This document shows positions 1 to 8,294 of a stretch of 64,000 bases of DNA, piece by piece. The first letter of the stretch is position 1, and each line of letters begins with the position of its first letter. The position numbers and the translations under genes were made by a program. Source of the DNA: Streptomyces caniscabiei (GTDB lineage Bacteria; Actinomycetota; Actinomycetes; Streptomycetales; Streptomycetaceae); NCBI RefSeq assembly GCF_014930365.1, contig NZ_JABXWI010000001.1, forward strand, positions 445,958 to 509,957, given 5' to 3'. Under the pieces are notes generated by a model. It was given only the letters and a program-made list of their open reading frames with translations, did not search any database and was not told where the DNA came from.

Positions 1-312
1 GGGTGTGCTCGCCACGACGGTCAGCTGCACGGCGCCGGTGTCCACGTCGGTCCGGAACTCCCGGTGCCGGTAGTCGTAGTCGGGCACGTTCTCCGTGTGG
101 AAGCAGAGGTCGAGCGACGCCGGGACCCCCTCGGCGACCGGACCGGCGGTCCAGGACGACGTCGGGTGCGGCGGCAGCTGCGACGCCGACAGGAACTTGG
201 GCGCGGCCGCCTTCGACGCGGCGCCGGCGGCCGGCGCCGTCAGCACCGAGCCCGCCGCGAGGGCGACGACGGCGAGTGCGGTGAGAGCGCTGGTACGGAT
301 GCGCATGGACAT
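1..312 (-). CDS. Secreted protein of unknown function, N-terminal part (runs off the window)
   Basis: Only the first 104 codons are present; the gene continues beyond base 1. The start ATG (312-310) lies behind a purine-rich GGGGGA ribosome-binding site. Residues 1-32 form a classic Sec signal peptide: MRIRTS basic end, alanine/valine/leucine-rich core, and a cleavage-like APAAGAA stretch. The mature part begins with a proline-containing hydrophilic segment followed by a short beta-rich stretch with one visible cysteine (LDLCFHTEN). I do not recognise a family. Actinobacterial secreted sensor-like or cell-wall-associated proteins look similar, but that is only an impression. No neighbouring gene on the same strand is visible to suggest a role. 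Confidence 0.75.
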   Translation of the reverse strand, partial: MSMRIRTSALTALAVVALAAGSVLTAPAAGAASKAAAPKFLSASQLPPHPTSSWTAGPVAEGVPASLDLCFHTENVPDYDYRHREFRTDVDTGAVQLTVVASTP

Positions 313-825
313 GGGTGTTCCCCCGAGAATGAGTGACTGATGCGTGGACATGAACGCCCCGAGGAGACCGGCTGGTCGTTGGTCCGGCCCTGCTCGGTGC
401 GACACCAGAAGCATCAGCGGTCCCCCCGACCGGACGCAACAGCCGACGGCCCCTCAAGCACCCTGGAACCATCCCAGCCCATCTGACCTGCGGATACACG
501 GGTGCCTGGGATACCGCGCCGGAGCCGATCCGGGTCGTACGAGGACGGGGAACCCGTGCCCTGGGCCGGCACGTGCCCCCCAGCGACACCGGACGCATGG
601 ACGCGACGGCCCCCGCCCCCATGGACGAGATCGTCACCTCCCTCACAACCGGCCTCACCGCGCGCGGCTGGCACACCACGCACCACCAGGGCCCGTGCCC
701 TCGCCGGCCTCGGTACCGTCCGCGACCTCATCGACGTCCAGGCCGCCTCCCACCATCGCTCCACGGGTCAACTGCGGCTGCGATTCGTCAGGTTGCGCTG
801 ACTGCCGACGGGTAGTGTCCCGTGC
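313..825. other. 513-bp gap, possible degraded gene relic, nothing assignable
   Basis: No intact gene is convincing here. On the + strand around 598-690 one frame reads like ordinary protein (MDEIVTSLTTGLTARGW), and from about 690 to 795 a different frame does (GLGTVRDLIDVQAASHH). This would fit a small frameshifted relic in front of the DeoR-type gene, but I recognise no family. The part nearest 312 should hold the promoter of the leftward secreted-protein gene; no clear -35/-10 pair stands out. Confidence 0.3.
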
Positions 826-1596
826 GTGCTGGCTGAACGACGACACCAACTCATCCTTCAAGCCCTGCGCTCGGGTGGCACCGCGTCCGTGACCGACCTC
901 GCCGGGCAGCTTGGTGCCAGTGCGGCGACCATCCGTCGTGACCTCCTCAAACTGGAGGGGGACGGGCTGCTCACCCGGGTGCACGGCGGAGCGGTGGTCG
1001 AGGAGGACCAGCCGCCCTTCGACGAGGCCGCCGCGGTGAAGGTGAAAGAGAAGGACGCGATCGCCGCCCAGGCGGCCACGATGATCGAGGACGGTCAGTC
1101 GGTCATTCTCGACAGCGGAACGACGGTGCACCGGCTGGCGCTTCAGCTGCATGGTCGCCGACTCACGGTGATAACCAACAACCTCGCGGTCTACGACGAG
1201 CTCATCGATGACGACAACATCGACCTGATGTTGCTCGGAGGCATGGTCATCCGCGAGTCACGCATGTTGGACGGTTTCGTGACCGAGGACAACCTCCGGC
1301 AAGTGCATGCCGACTGGCTGTTCATGGGAGCTTGCGGCCTTCGCCCTGGCGGCCAGGTCATGGACACCACCGTGGCCGAGGTGCCCGCCAGACGCGCCAT
1401 GATTCGCGCCAGCGACAAGGTGGCCCTCCTGGCCGACAAGAGCAAGTTCCCGGGAACGGGCATGGTGAAGATCTGCGATCCGGAAGACCTGGATGTGGTC
1501 ATCACCAACGCGTCAAAGGACGACGCGACCTGTGGGGCCCTGCGTGAGGCCGGCGTGAGGGTGATCCCGGTGGTTCCGGACTCGGCCAGCGGCTGA
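826..1596 (+). CDS. DeoR/GlpR-family transcriptional regulator
   Basis: A 256-residue protein with the two-domain DeoR architecture. Residues 1-57 are a winged helix-turn-helix starting with the family's LAERRHQLIL opening and containing the SAATIRRDLLKLE recognition region. Residues 75-230 are the sugar-phosphate-sensing DeoRC domain with the DSGTTV, VITNNL, LLGG and DKSKF motifs, which in this family bind phosphorylated sugars and release DNA. The GTG start is chosen because it begins the family's normal N terminus. Length is typical. It stands alone: the upstream gap holds no clear gene and the next gene is 312 bp away, so the regulated sugar pathway cannot be inferred. The C-terminal tail is slightly longer than the core domain requires. 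Confidence 0.9.
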   Translation: MLAERRHQLILQALRSGGTASVTDLAGQLGASAATIRRDLLKLEGDGLLTRVHGGAVVEEDQPPFDEAAAVKVKEKDAIAAQAATMIEDGQSVILDSGTTVHRLALQLHGRRLTVITNNLAVYDELIDDDNIDLMLLGGMVIRESRMLDGFVTEDNLRQVHADWLFMGACGLRPGGQVMDTTVAEVPARRAMIRASDKVALLADKSKFPGTGMVKICDPEDLDVVITNASKDDATCGALREAGVRVIPVVPDSASG

Positions 1597-1800
1597 CACA
1601 GCAGCTACGTCGAGGATGTCGAAAGCGACCAACTCCCCTCCGGCAAAAGAAAATGCCACTGAACGCGCGAAGAGATCCCGCGCACGCCCGCGCCCCACCC
1701 CCACCTCTGTCCGAGGGTGCCACTCGGCTCGTCTCGGCCGTGGCCGTGAGACACCTGACGGCGTCACCGCCGGAAGCCCCCCGTTGACGCTCACCGCCCG

Positions 1801-1830
1801 TTGATGCTTTCCTCTGGGAAACGTTACCTT
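1801..1830 (+). promoter_or_regulatory. Candidate promoter of the SnoaL-like gene
   Basis: TTGATG (1801-1806) and TACCTT (1825-1830) are separated by 18 bp, a reasonable fit to a vegetative actinobacterial promoter. They lie about 80 bp before the start at 1909. The rest of the 1597-1908 gap shows only GC-rich, unstructured DNA and no gene. Confidence 0.45.
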
Positions 1831-1908
1831 TAACTTTCAAGATCTTGCGCCGGGCTCGGAGTCGAGCCGGCCGCCGAGTCGTCCCCCACAGGATCGGAAA
1901 GCAATCCC

Positions 1909-2841
1909 ATGACCAGCACCGCGCGTCTCCGCCGGACCCTCGCCGCCGCGCTCGTGGCCGGCGCCCTCACGGCCGCCGCGGCGGCCGTGCCCGCCACCGC
2001 GGCCGCCTCCTCGCCCGTCGCGGCCCGTGCCACTCACGGCGAGGACGCCCGCCTCGCGTACCAGAAGAGCGTCGCCGTCCAGGTCCTCAAGGGCGTGTTC
2101 GAGCAGGGCGACACGAAGGTCGTGGACCGTTACGTACGGTCCGACTACATCCAGCACAACCCGCAGGCCCCCGACGGCAAGGAGCCGCTGAAGAACCTCG
2201 CCCAGACGTTCCCCCAGCAGTTCCCCGACGCGAAGTACGACGTCAAGCGGGTGATCTCCGAGGGCGACCTCGTCGTCGTGCACTCCAACCTCGTCTTCAC
2301 CCCCGGCACGCGCGGCTGGGCCGTCTTCGACATCTTCCGCTTCCAGGGCGGGAAGCTCGCCGAGCACTGGGACACCGGCCAGGAGGTCCCCGAGACGACC
2401 GTCAACGGCAACGACATGTTCTCGACCCTCAGCCGGCCGCGCACCGAGCAGCCCGGCGACCGCCGGTTCACCGCGTACAACAAGAAGCTGGTCACCAAGG
2501 CCTTCGACGAACTGCTGGTGCGGAAGGACCTGTCCGCCATCGACCGGTACTGGAACACCGAGTACCCCCAGCACAGCCCGTACGTCCCCAACGGCGCCGA
2601 GGGCGTGAAGACCGGGCTGGGCGGGTACTTCAACGCGTTCCCGCAGCTGACGATCACCCGGAAGCGCGTCGTCGCCGAGGGTGACCTGGTCGCGGTCCAC
2701 GCCCACTACGTCAACGCGCCCGGCGAGCGGGGCCAGGCCGTCGTCGACCTGTTCCGCGTACGGAACGGGAAGATCGTCGAGCACTGGGACGTGACCCAGA
2801 ACGTCCCCGAGACCTCGGCGAACGACAACACCATGTTCTGA
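1909..2841 (+). CDS. Secreted protein with two tandem SnoaL-like (NTF2-fold) domains
   Basis: A 310-residue exported protein. Residues 1-40 are a Sec signal peptide (arginine-containing start, long alanine/valine core, AxA-type cleavage region). Two copies of a SnoaL-like domain follow, at roughly 48-175 and 185-310. Each copy has the pattern of an initial helix, an xHNP or QHSP motif, a basic beta-strand and a closing EHWD motif (EHWDTGQEVPET, then EHWDVTQNVPET), so the protein arose by internal duplication. SnoaL-like domains form small cone-shaped pockets used by polyketide cyclases, hydrolases or binding proteins; the secreted form points to an extracellular role, substrate unknown. It converges with the next leftward gene, 37 bp away. 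Confidence 0.8.
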   Translation: MTSTARLRRTLAAALVAGALTAAAAAVPATAAASSPVAARATHGEDARLAYQKSVAVQVLKGVFEQGDTKVVDRYVRSDYIQHNPQAPDGKEPLKNLAQTFPQQFPDAKYDVKRVISEGDLVVVHSNLVFTPGTRGWAVFDIFRFQGGKLAEHWDTGQEVPETTVNGNDMFSTLSRPRTEQPGDRRFTAYNKKLVTKAFDELLVRKDLSAIDRYWNTEYPQHSPYVPNGAEGVKTGLGGYFNAFPQLTITRKRVVAEGDLVAVHAHYVNAPGERGQAVVDLFRVRNGKIVEHWDVTQNVPETSANDNTMF

Positions 2842-2878
2842 GCGAAGCCGCAATCGCCCACGAACCGGTGCACGGACG

Positions 2879-4411
2879 TCAGCGCGTACGGGCCGATTCG
2901 TGGGCGGTGACGGTGCTCTCGGCCGCCGCGGCGATGTTGCGGGCCATGCCGCCGAAGACCGCCGTATGGAAGGGAGCCACGCTCCACCAGTACGCGCGCC
3001 CGGCGAGACCGTGCGGGTGGAACAGGGCCCGCTGCCGGTAGACCGTACGGCCCTCCTCGTCCCGGTCGACGGTCATCTCCAGCCAGGCGAGCCCCGGCAG
3101 CCGCATCTCCGCGCGCAGCCGCAGCAGCCGGCCCGGCTCGATCTCCTCGACCCGCCAGAAGTCGAGGCTGTCGCCGACGCGCAGCCGGGTGGCGTCGCGG
3201 CGGCCCCGGCGCAGGCCGACCCCGCCGACCAGCCGGTCCGCCCAGCCGCGCAGGGACCAGGCCAGGGGCGAGGAGTACCAGCCGTTCTCGCCGCCGATGG
3301 CTTCCACCACCCGCCACAGCGCCCGCGGCGAAGCCGCCACCACACGCTCCCGGCGATCCTCGTACAGGCTGCCGCCCGCCCAGTCGGGGTCGGTCGGCAG
3401 CGGGTCGCTCGGGGCGCGGGGCGTCGCGGCGGAGGACCACCGGGTCGCCACGTCGGCGTCCCGCACCCGCCGCAGGGCCAGCGCGATCGCCTGGTCCAGG
3501 CCGACCGGCCCCTCCGGCGGGTCGGGCACGTAGCGGACGATGTCCCGCTCGCCGCAGACCACCTCGTGCCGCAGCGACTCGACGAGCGGGCGGGCGAGGG
3601 CGCCCGGCACGGGGGTGACCAGCCCGACCCAGAGGCTGGACAGCCAGGGGGTGAGCGGCGGCACGGGCACGATGACCCGTTTCGGCAGCTCCGCGACGGC
3701 GGCGTACCGCCGCATCATCCGCTCGTACGTGACGACGTCCGGCCCGCCGATGTCGAAGGCGCGGTTCACGTCGTCCGGGAGCCGCGCGCAGCCCACGAGG
3801 AGGCGGAGCACGTCGCGGACGGCGATCGGCTGGATGCGGGTGCGCACCCAGCGGGGCGTCACCATGACGGGGAGCCGCTCGGTGAGATGGCGGAGCATCT
3901 CGAACGAGGCGGAACCGGAGCCGATGATCACGGCGGCGCGGAGCACGGCGGTCGGCACGCCCGAGGCCAGCAGCACCCGGCCGACCTCGGCGCGGGACCG
4001 CAGATGGGGCGAGAGCTCGTCCTCGGGCACCCCGGCCGGGGTCAGCCCGCCGAGATACACGATCCGCCGTACGCCCACCGCGCGCGCCCGTTCCCCGAAG
4101 ACCTCGGCGGCCCGCCGGTCGGTCTCCTCGAACCCCCGCCCGGTGCCCAGGGCGTGCACGAGGTAGTACGCGACGTCGACGCCCTCCATGGCCGCCCCGA
4201 CGGACACCCCGTCGGTCACGTCCCCGCGCACGACCTCCGCCCGCCCGGCCCACGGATGGTCCCGCAGCTTCCCCGGCGAACGCGCCAGACACCGCACCTC
4301 GTACCCGGCGTCCAGCAACTCCGGCACGAGCCGCCCCCCGATGTACCCGGTGGCCCCGGTGACCAGACAGCGCGGAGGGCGGTCATCGCCGTACGCACGG
4401 TTCGCGCTCAT
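2879..4411 (-). CDS. NAD(P)-binding SDR-like protein with C-terminal DUF2867 domain
   Basis: A 510-residue protein. Residues about 15-300 form an extended/atypical short-chain dehydrogenase fold. The nucleotide-binding motif is TGATGYIGG, followed by the CLARSP loop and the acidic RGDVTD segment, as in NmrA/UDP-sugar-epimerase-like complexes. Residues about 335-500 match DUF2867 (WYSSPLAWSLRGW and FWRVEEIEPGRLLRL regions), a START-like ligand-binding module commonly fused to this SDR type. The ATG at 4411 has GGAGG 11 bp upstream and starts just before the Rossmann fold; an earlier in-frame ATG gives an unlikely arginine-rich extension. The role is probably redox or cofactor-sensing; the substrate is unknown. 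Confidence 0.85.
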   Translation of the reverse strand: MSANRAYGDDRPPRCLVTGATGYIGGRLVPELLDAGYEVRCLARSPGKLRDHPWAGRAEVVRGDVTDGVSVGAAMEGVDVAYYLVHALGTGRGFEETDRRAAEVFGERARAVGVRRIVYLGGLTPAGVPEDELSPHLRSRAEVGRVLLASGVPTAVLRAAVIIGSGSASFEMLRHLTERLPVMVTPRWVRTRIQPIAVRDVLRLLVGCARLPDDVNRAFDIGGPDVVTYERMMRRYAAVAELPKRVIVPVPPLTPWLSSLWVGLVTPVPGALARPLVESLRHEVVCGERDIVRYVPDPPEGPVGLDQAIALALRRVRDADVATRWSSAATPRAPSDPLPTDPDWAGGSLYEDRRERVVAASPRALWRVVEAIGGENGWYSSPLAWSLRGWADRLVGGVGLRRGRRDATRLRVGDSLDFWRVEEIEPGRLLRLRAEMRLPGLAWLEMTVDRDEEGRTVYRQRALFHPHGLAGRAYWWSVAPFHTAVFGGMARNIAAAAESTVTAHESARTR

Positions 4412-4546
4412 ACAGGCACCGACCTCCGTCGCGGCCCCTCGGCCCATGCTCAGCGCCGGACGCGGGCACCGCAACCTCACCACGAAGCCGGCCGCGCCCC
4501 GGAGGCCCGGCCGCCCACTCGGCGCAACACCCCCGGCCGGCCCCCG

Positions 4547-4795
4547 TCAGCGGGCGTGGTTCAGCACGTTCCCGTTGGTGCAGTGGTTGACGGTGTTCCC
4601 GCTCCACGCCCCGCCGACGGGCACGACGGCGAGCTCCTGGAAGCACACGGCGGCGGCGCTGAAGTTCCAGTTGTTCGCGGCGTTCACCCCGGGTCCGAAG
4701 TTGCTGTCGTTCTCGGCGGAGGCGTCCGCGTGAGCGGGAGAGGCGAGGGCGAGGGCGGCGGCGGGCAGCAGGGCCAGCATCATGATCTTCTTCAC
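4547..4795 (-). CDS. Small secreted two-cysteine protein
   Basis: An 82-residue protein with a short signal peptide (MKKIMM start, alanine/leucine core, cleavage after SPAHA). The mature part of about 58 residues is rich in Asn, Gly and Val and has only two cysteines, about 28 residues apart. The spacing and the SGNTV/NGNV motifs recall the hydrophobic chaplin and rodlin surface proteins of sporulating streptomycetes, but the match is too weak to name a family. It is divergent from xylF. Function is unknown; export across the membrane and one disulfide are the only safe predictions. Confidence 0.65.
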   Translation of the reverse strand: MKKIMMLALLPAAALALASPAHADASAENDSNFGPGVNAANNWNFSAAAVCFQELAVVPVGGAWSGNTVNHCTNGNVLNHAR

Positions 4796-4933
4796 GCCCG
4801 CCCCAACGACCCTCCGGGCCCGCAGGACACGGACGCCGACCGTGCGGAGGCCGCTGTTCCCCGCGCTTGGCTACGCTGGAGGAAAGACGTCCATAGCGGG
4901 GCAAGAGCGGGCAATTTCCCTAAGGAACCGAAC

Positions 4934-6055
4934 ATGGGTCTCGGTGTCGGCCTTTCGGCCGTGAAACGTAAGGCCCTCGGGCGGGCGGGCGCGGCGGTCG
5001 TGGTCGCCGTCGGGCTGATCCTGACCGGGGCGTGTGGCGGCGGGGACGGGGGTGGCGGGAGCGGGGGTGACGACCTCAGCGTCGGCGTGCTGCTGCCGGG
5101 CGGCGGAGCCTCCCGCTTCGGGCAGTTCGACCGGCCCCTGATCGAGAAACGCCTGAAGGAGCTGTGCCCCGGCTGCCCGGCGGCGACCGTCGCCGCCACC
5201 GCCGAGCCGGCCGTCCAGCGGCAACAGCTCGACGCCATGATCACCAAAGGCGTCGACGTCCTGATCGTCGCCGCCGTCGACCCCGAGGCGCTGCGCTCGT
5301 CGGTCGAGGCCGCCGAGCGGGCCGACATCCCGGTCGTCGCCTACGACCGGCTCGCCCAGGGCCCCATCTCCGGCTACGTCACCTTCGACGGTGACACCGT
5401 CGGCAGACTCCAGGCCGAGGAACTCCTGAAGGCCATGGGCGACAAGGCCGACGGCGGCCAGATCGTCATGATGAACGGCGCCACCACCGACCCCAACGCC
5501 GGCTGGTACAAGCGCGGGGCGCTCTCCGTCCTGGAGGGCGAGGTGAAGATCGGCAAGTCGTACGACACCGTCGGCTGGCGCCCGGAGAACGGCTACGTCA
5601 ACATGAGCGGCGCCATCTCCGCCCTCGGCGCCGAGAACATCGACGGCGTCCTGGCCGCCAACGACAGCCTCGCCGGCGCGGTGGTCTCCGCCCTCAACGC
5701 CAGCGCCGTACGGCCGCTGCCGCCGGTCACCGGCCAGGACGCCGACCTCGTCGCCATCCAGCGCATCGTCCAGGGCAGCCAGCACATGACCATCTACAAG
5801 CCGTTCGAGCCGGCGGCCGACGCCGCCGCCGAGATGGCCGTCGCGCTGGGGCGCGACGAGTCGGTCGACTCCATCGCCACCGGCACCGTCGACAGCCCCA
5901 CCGACAAGGACATCCCGGCCGTCCTGCTCCCCTCGGTCGCGGTGACGGCCGACAACATCGAGGAGACTGTGGTCAAGGACGGTATGTACACCATCGACCA
6001 GATCTGCACCCCGAAGCTCCGGCCCGCGTGCGACAAGGCCGGACTCACCCCGTGA
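4934..6055 (+). CDS. xylF: Xylose-type sugar ABC transporter, substrate-binding lipoprotein
   Basis: A 373-residue periplasmic-binding-protein-like lipoprotein. The N terminus has basic residues, a hydrophobic stretch and the lipobox LTGAC, so Cys is lipidated; a Gly/Asp-rich linker follows. The body is a type I (ribose/xylose) binding fold. VGVLLPGGGASRFGQFDRP begins the first lobe, VDVLIVAAVDPEAL and VVAYDRL carry the ligand pocket, and VTGQDADLVAIQRIVQGSQ plus MTIYKPFEP correspond to the conserved XylF segments. It delivers the sugar to the permease encoded downstream. Gene order binding protein, ATPase, permease is the standard xylFGH order. The start has an AAGGA-type site just upstream. 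Confidence 0.88.
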   Translation: MGLGVGLSAVKRKALGRAGAAVVVAVGLILTGACGGGDGGGGSGGDDLSVGVLLPGGGASRFGQFDRPLIEKRLKELCPGCPAATVAATAEPAVQRQQLDAMITKGVDVLIVAAVDPEALRSSVEAAERADIPVVAYDRLAQGPISGYVTFDGDTVGRLQAEELLKAMGDKADGGQIVMMNGATTDPNAGWYKRGALSVLEGEVKIGKSYDTVGWRPENGYVNMSGAISALGAENIDGVLAANDSLAGAVVSALNASAVRPLPPVTGQDADLVAIQRIVQGSQHMTIYKPFEPAADAAAEMAVALGRDESVDSIATGTVDSPTDKDIPAVLLPSVAVTADNIEETVVKDGMYTIDQICTPKLRPACDKAGLTP

Positions 6056-6203
6056 GGCCCGTGAGCACCGTAAGGCCCGTGAGGCCCGTGAACCCCGCAA
6101 GCCCTGTCAGCCCCAGCGGCCCTGTCAGCCGGATGAGCCTCAGCGGCCCCATCCGTCCTGTCCAGCCCGTTCGTCCCGTCCACCCCGTCCAGGAGGTGAC
6201 CCG
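6056..6203. repeat. 9-bp periodic spacer between xylF and xylG
   Basis: About fifteen successive 9-base units, variants of AGGCCCGTG, CGTCCTGTC and CGTCCCGTC, fill the space from the xylF stop to the xylG ribosome-binding site almost without interruption. Read on the minus strand the units become Gly-X-Y-like triplets (HGP, DGT, NGL); read on the plus strand they become repeated Pro-Val pairs. No start, ribosome-binding site or plausible domain supports a gene, so I treat it as a degenerate minisatellite inside the operon. Its variable units suggest an old, drifting array. Confidence 0.7.
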
Positions 6204-6980
6204 GTGGTCCAGCCCCTGCTGGCGTTGCGCGGCGTCTCCAAGCGTTTCGCCGCCGTCCACGCGCTGGTGGACGTCGAACTGGAGATCAGGGCCGGCGAGG
6301 TGGTCGCCCTGGTCGGCGACAACGCCGCCGGGAAGTCCACGCTGGTCAAGGTGATCTCGGGCGTCGGGCCCCCCGACAAGGGCGTCATCGAGTGGGAGGG
6401 CGAACCCGTCCAGATCCGACGCCCCCAGGACGCCCAGCTCCTCGGGATCGCCGCCGTCTACCAGGACCTCGCGATGTGCGGCCATCTCGACGTCGTCGGC
6501 AACCTCTTCCTCGGCCGGGAGATCCACCGCTTCGGTGTCCTCGACGAGGTGGAGATGGAGCGCCGGACCCACGAGCTGCTGCGCACCCTCTCCATCCGCA
6601 TCCCCGACGTACGGGTCCCGCTCGCCACGCTGTCCGGCGGGCAGCGGCAGGTCGTCGCGATCACCCGCTCGTTCGTCAGCGCCCCCCGGCTGCTGCTGCT
6701 CGACGAACCCACCGCCTCCCTGGGCCTCGAACAGACCAACCAGCTCCTCGACCTCATCGAGGAACTGCGCGACCGGGGCACCGGGGTGCTTCTCATCAGC
6801 CACAACATGGGCGACATCAAGGCCGTCGCCGACCGGATCGCCGTCCTGCGCCTCGGCCGCAACAACGGCCTCTTCGACGTCAGCACGACCTCCCAGGAAC
6901 AGATCATCTCCTCCATCACCGGCGCGGTGGACAACACGGCGGGCCACCACCCCACCGACCCGGAGGAGACATGGCCGTGA
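6204..6980 (+). CDS. xylG: Sugar ABC transporter ATP-binding protein, single-domain XylG type
   Basis: A 258-residue ATPase of a CUT2-type sugar importer. It shows Walker A (GDNAAGKST, about residue 40), the Q-loop region, signature LSGGQRQ, Walker B (LLLLDEPTAS) and the switch histidine (ISHN). Enteric XylG/RbsA proteins have two fused ATPase domains of about 500 residues; this one has only one and probably acts as a homodimer, as seen in many actinobacterial CUT2 systems. GTG is the start because AGGAGG lies 7 bp before it. The 3' end overlaps the permease gene by 10 bp, which indicates translational coupling. Confidence 0.9.
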   Translation: MVQPLLALRGVSKRFAAVHALVDVELEIRAGEVVALVGDNAAGKSTLVKVISGVGPPDKGVIEWEGEPVQIRRPQDAQLLGIAAVYQDLAMCGHLDVVGNLFLGREIHRFGVLDEVEMERRTHELLRTLSIRIPDVRVPLATLSGGQRQVVAITRSFVSAPRLLLLDEPTASLGLEQTNQLLDLIEELRDRGTGVLLISHNMGDIKAVADRIAVLRLGRNNGLFDVSTTSQEQIISSITGAVDNTAGHHPTDPEETWP

Positions 6981-8275
6981 GGGGGAACGGAGAGGGGAGC
7001 TCCCGGGACCCCCGGAAGGAAGGCCCGCAGGACGACGCGCACCGGGCGCACACCGGGCGCCGGACGCACATGGGGCGCCGGTGGTACGGCGAGCGCACCC
7101 GCGCGTACGCCGACGCCGTGCGCCGCCGGGTGCACGAGGGCGAGCTGGGCCCGGTGCCGGCGCTGCTCGCCCTCGCCGTGACCTGGATCGTCTTCCAGAG
7201 CCTCAACGAGAACTTCCTCTCCCCGCGCAACCTCTCCGTCCTCAGCGTCGAGATCGTGGGCACCGGTCTGGTCGCCGTCGGCGTCGTCTTCGTGCTGCTG
7301 ATCGGCGAGATCGACCTCTCGGTGGGGTCGCTGGCCGGCCTCTCCGGCGCCCTGTTCGCCGCGCTGAACGTCAACCACGGCATGCCGGAGGGGCTCGCCG
7401 TGCTCGTCGCGGTGGCCTGCGGCGCGGCGGCCGGGGCGTTCCACGGGTTCGTGTTCACCAAGATCGGCGTACCCGCGTTCGTCGTCACGCTCGCGGGCCT
7501 GCTGGCCTGGAACGGCCTGATGCTCTACCTCCTGGGGCCGGAGAGCTCCATCAGCTTCAGCGACGACGGCCTGGTCGCCGAGCTGACCAGCCGCTCCTTC
7601 GGCTCCGCCGCCGTCACCTACGGCCTCGCGGCGCTCGGTCCGCTCGTCTACCTCCTGCTCTGCCTCCGCGACCGCGGGCGCCGCGCCGCCGCCGGGATGC
7701 CGTACCGGGCGAGGGGCGGGATCTGGGTGCGGACGGCGCTGCTCGCGCTGGTCGCGCTCGCCACCGTCTACGTCCTGGACCGTTTCGAGGGCCTGCCGCT
7801 GGCGCTGCTGATCTTCCTCGGGGTCGTCATCGCCGCGGACCTCTTCCTGCGCCGCACGGTCCACGGCCGTCAGGTCCTCGCGCTGGGCAGTGGCGTGGAG
7901 GCGGCCCGGCGGTCCGGCGTGGACGTGTCGCACGTACGGATCGCCGTGTTCGTGGTGTCGGGGACACTGGCCGCGGTGGGCGGTCTGTTCGTCGCGTCCC
8001 GGCTCACCTCGGCGACCCAGGTCCCGGGCTCCGGGATGCTGCTGATCAATGCCATCGCCGCGGCCGTCATCGGCGGCACCAGCCTCTTCGGCGGCCGGGG
8101 TTCGACCTGGTCCGCTCTGCTGGGCGTCCTCATCATCCAGTCCATCGCGTCCGGCATGGCCCTGCTGGGCGTCCAGCCCGCCGTCCAGTTCATGATCACC
8201 GGCGGAGTCCTGCTGGTGGCCGTCGTCTTCGACTCCCTCGCCCGCCGCGCGGCGGAGACCCGGGGGCGGGCTTGA
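6971..8275 (+). CDS. xylH: Sugar ABC transporter permease, XylH type
   Basis: A 434-residue inner-membrane permease of the CUT2/branched-chain type. About 60 hydrophilic residues precede some ten to twelve predicted membrane helices. Conserved family motifs are visible: the ENFLSPRNL opening, VLLIGEIDLSVGS near residue 115, HGFVFTKIGVPAFVVTLAG, and the closing GGTSLFGGRGS loop that contacts the ATPase. The ATG at 6971 has GGAGGAG four bp upstream and overlaps the end of xylG. A longish charged loop near residues 220-245 is also found in actinobacterial XylH proteins. No xylose isomerase, kinase or ROK repressor gene is adjacent, so substrate assignment rests on similarity of the binding protein. 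Confidence 0.88.
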   Translation: MAVRGNGEGSSRDPRKEGPQDDAHRAHTGRRTHMGRRWYGERTRAYADAVRRRVHEGELGPVPALLALAVTWIVFQSLNENFLSPRNLSVLSVEIVGTGLVAVGVVFVLLIGEIDLSVGSLAGLSGALFAALNVNHGMPEGLAVLVAVACGAAAGAFHGFVFTKIGVPAFVVTLAGLLAWNGLMLYLLGPESSISFSDDGLVAELTSRSFGSAAVTYGLAALGPLVYLLLCLRDRGRRAAAGMPYRARGGIWVRTALLALVALATVYVLDRFEGLPLALLIFLGVVIAADLFLRRTVHGRQVLALGSGVEAARRSGVDVSHVRIAVFVVSGTLAAVGGLFVASRLTSATQVPGSGMLLINAIAAAVIGGTSLFGGRGSTWSALLGVLIIQSIASGMALLGVQPAVQFMITGGVLLVAVVFDSLARRAAETRGRA

Positions 8276-8294
8276 CTCACCCGTCGGCCCGGTG

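Noticed and set aside
598..795. A possible short gene in front of the DeoR-type gene
   Set aside because: Protein-like segments occur in two frames, but no family is recognised and no start signal fits; kept only as a possible relic.
2900..6055. A 1051-codon plus-strand open frame over the SDR gene and xylF
   Set aside because: Its first two thirds are antisense to the SDR/DUF2867 gene and consist of Arg/Pro/Gly-rich sequence without any domain; only the part from 4934 is the real xylF gene.
5794..6183. A minus-strand frame with Gly-X-Y collagen-like triplets
   Set aside because: The pattern follows automatically from the 9-bp repeats; no ribosome-binding site or signal is seen and most of the frame is antisense to xylF.
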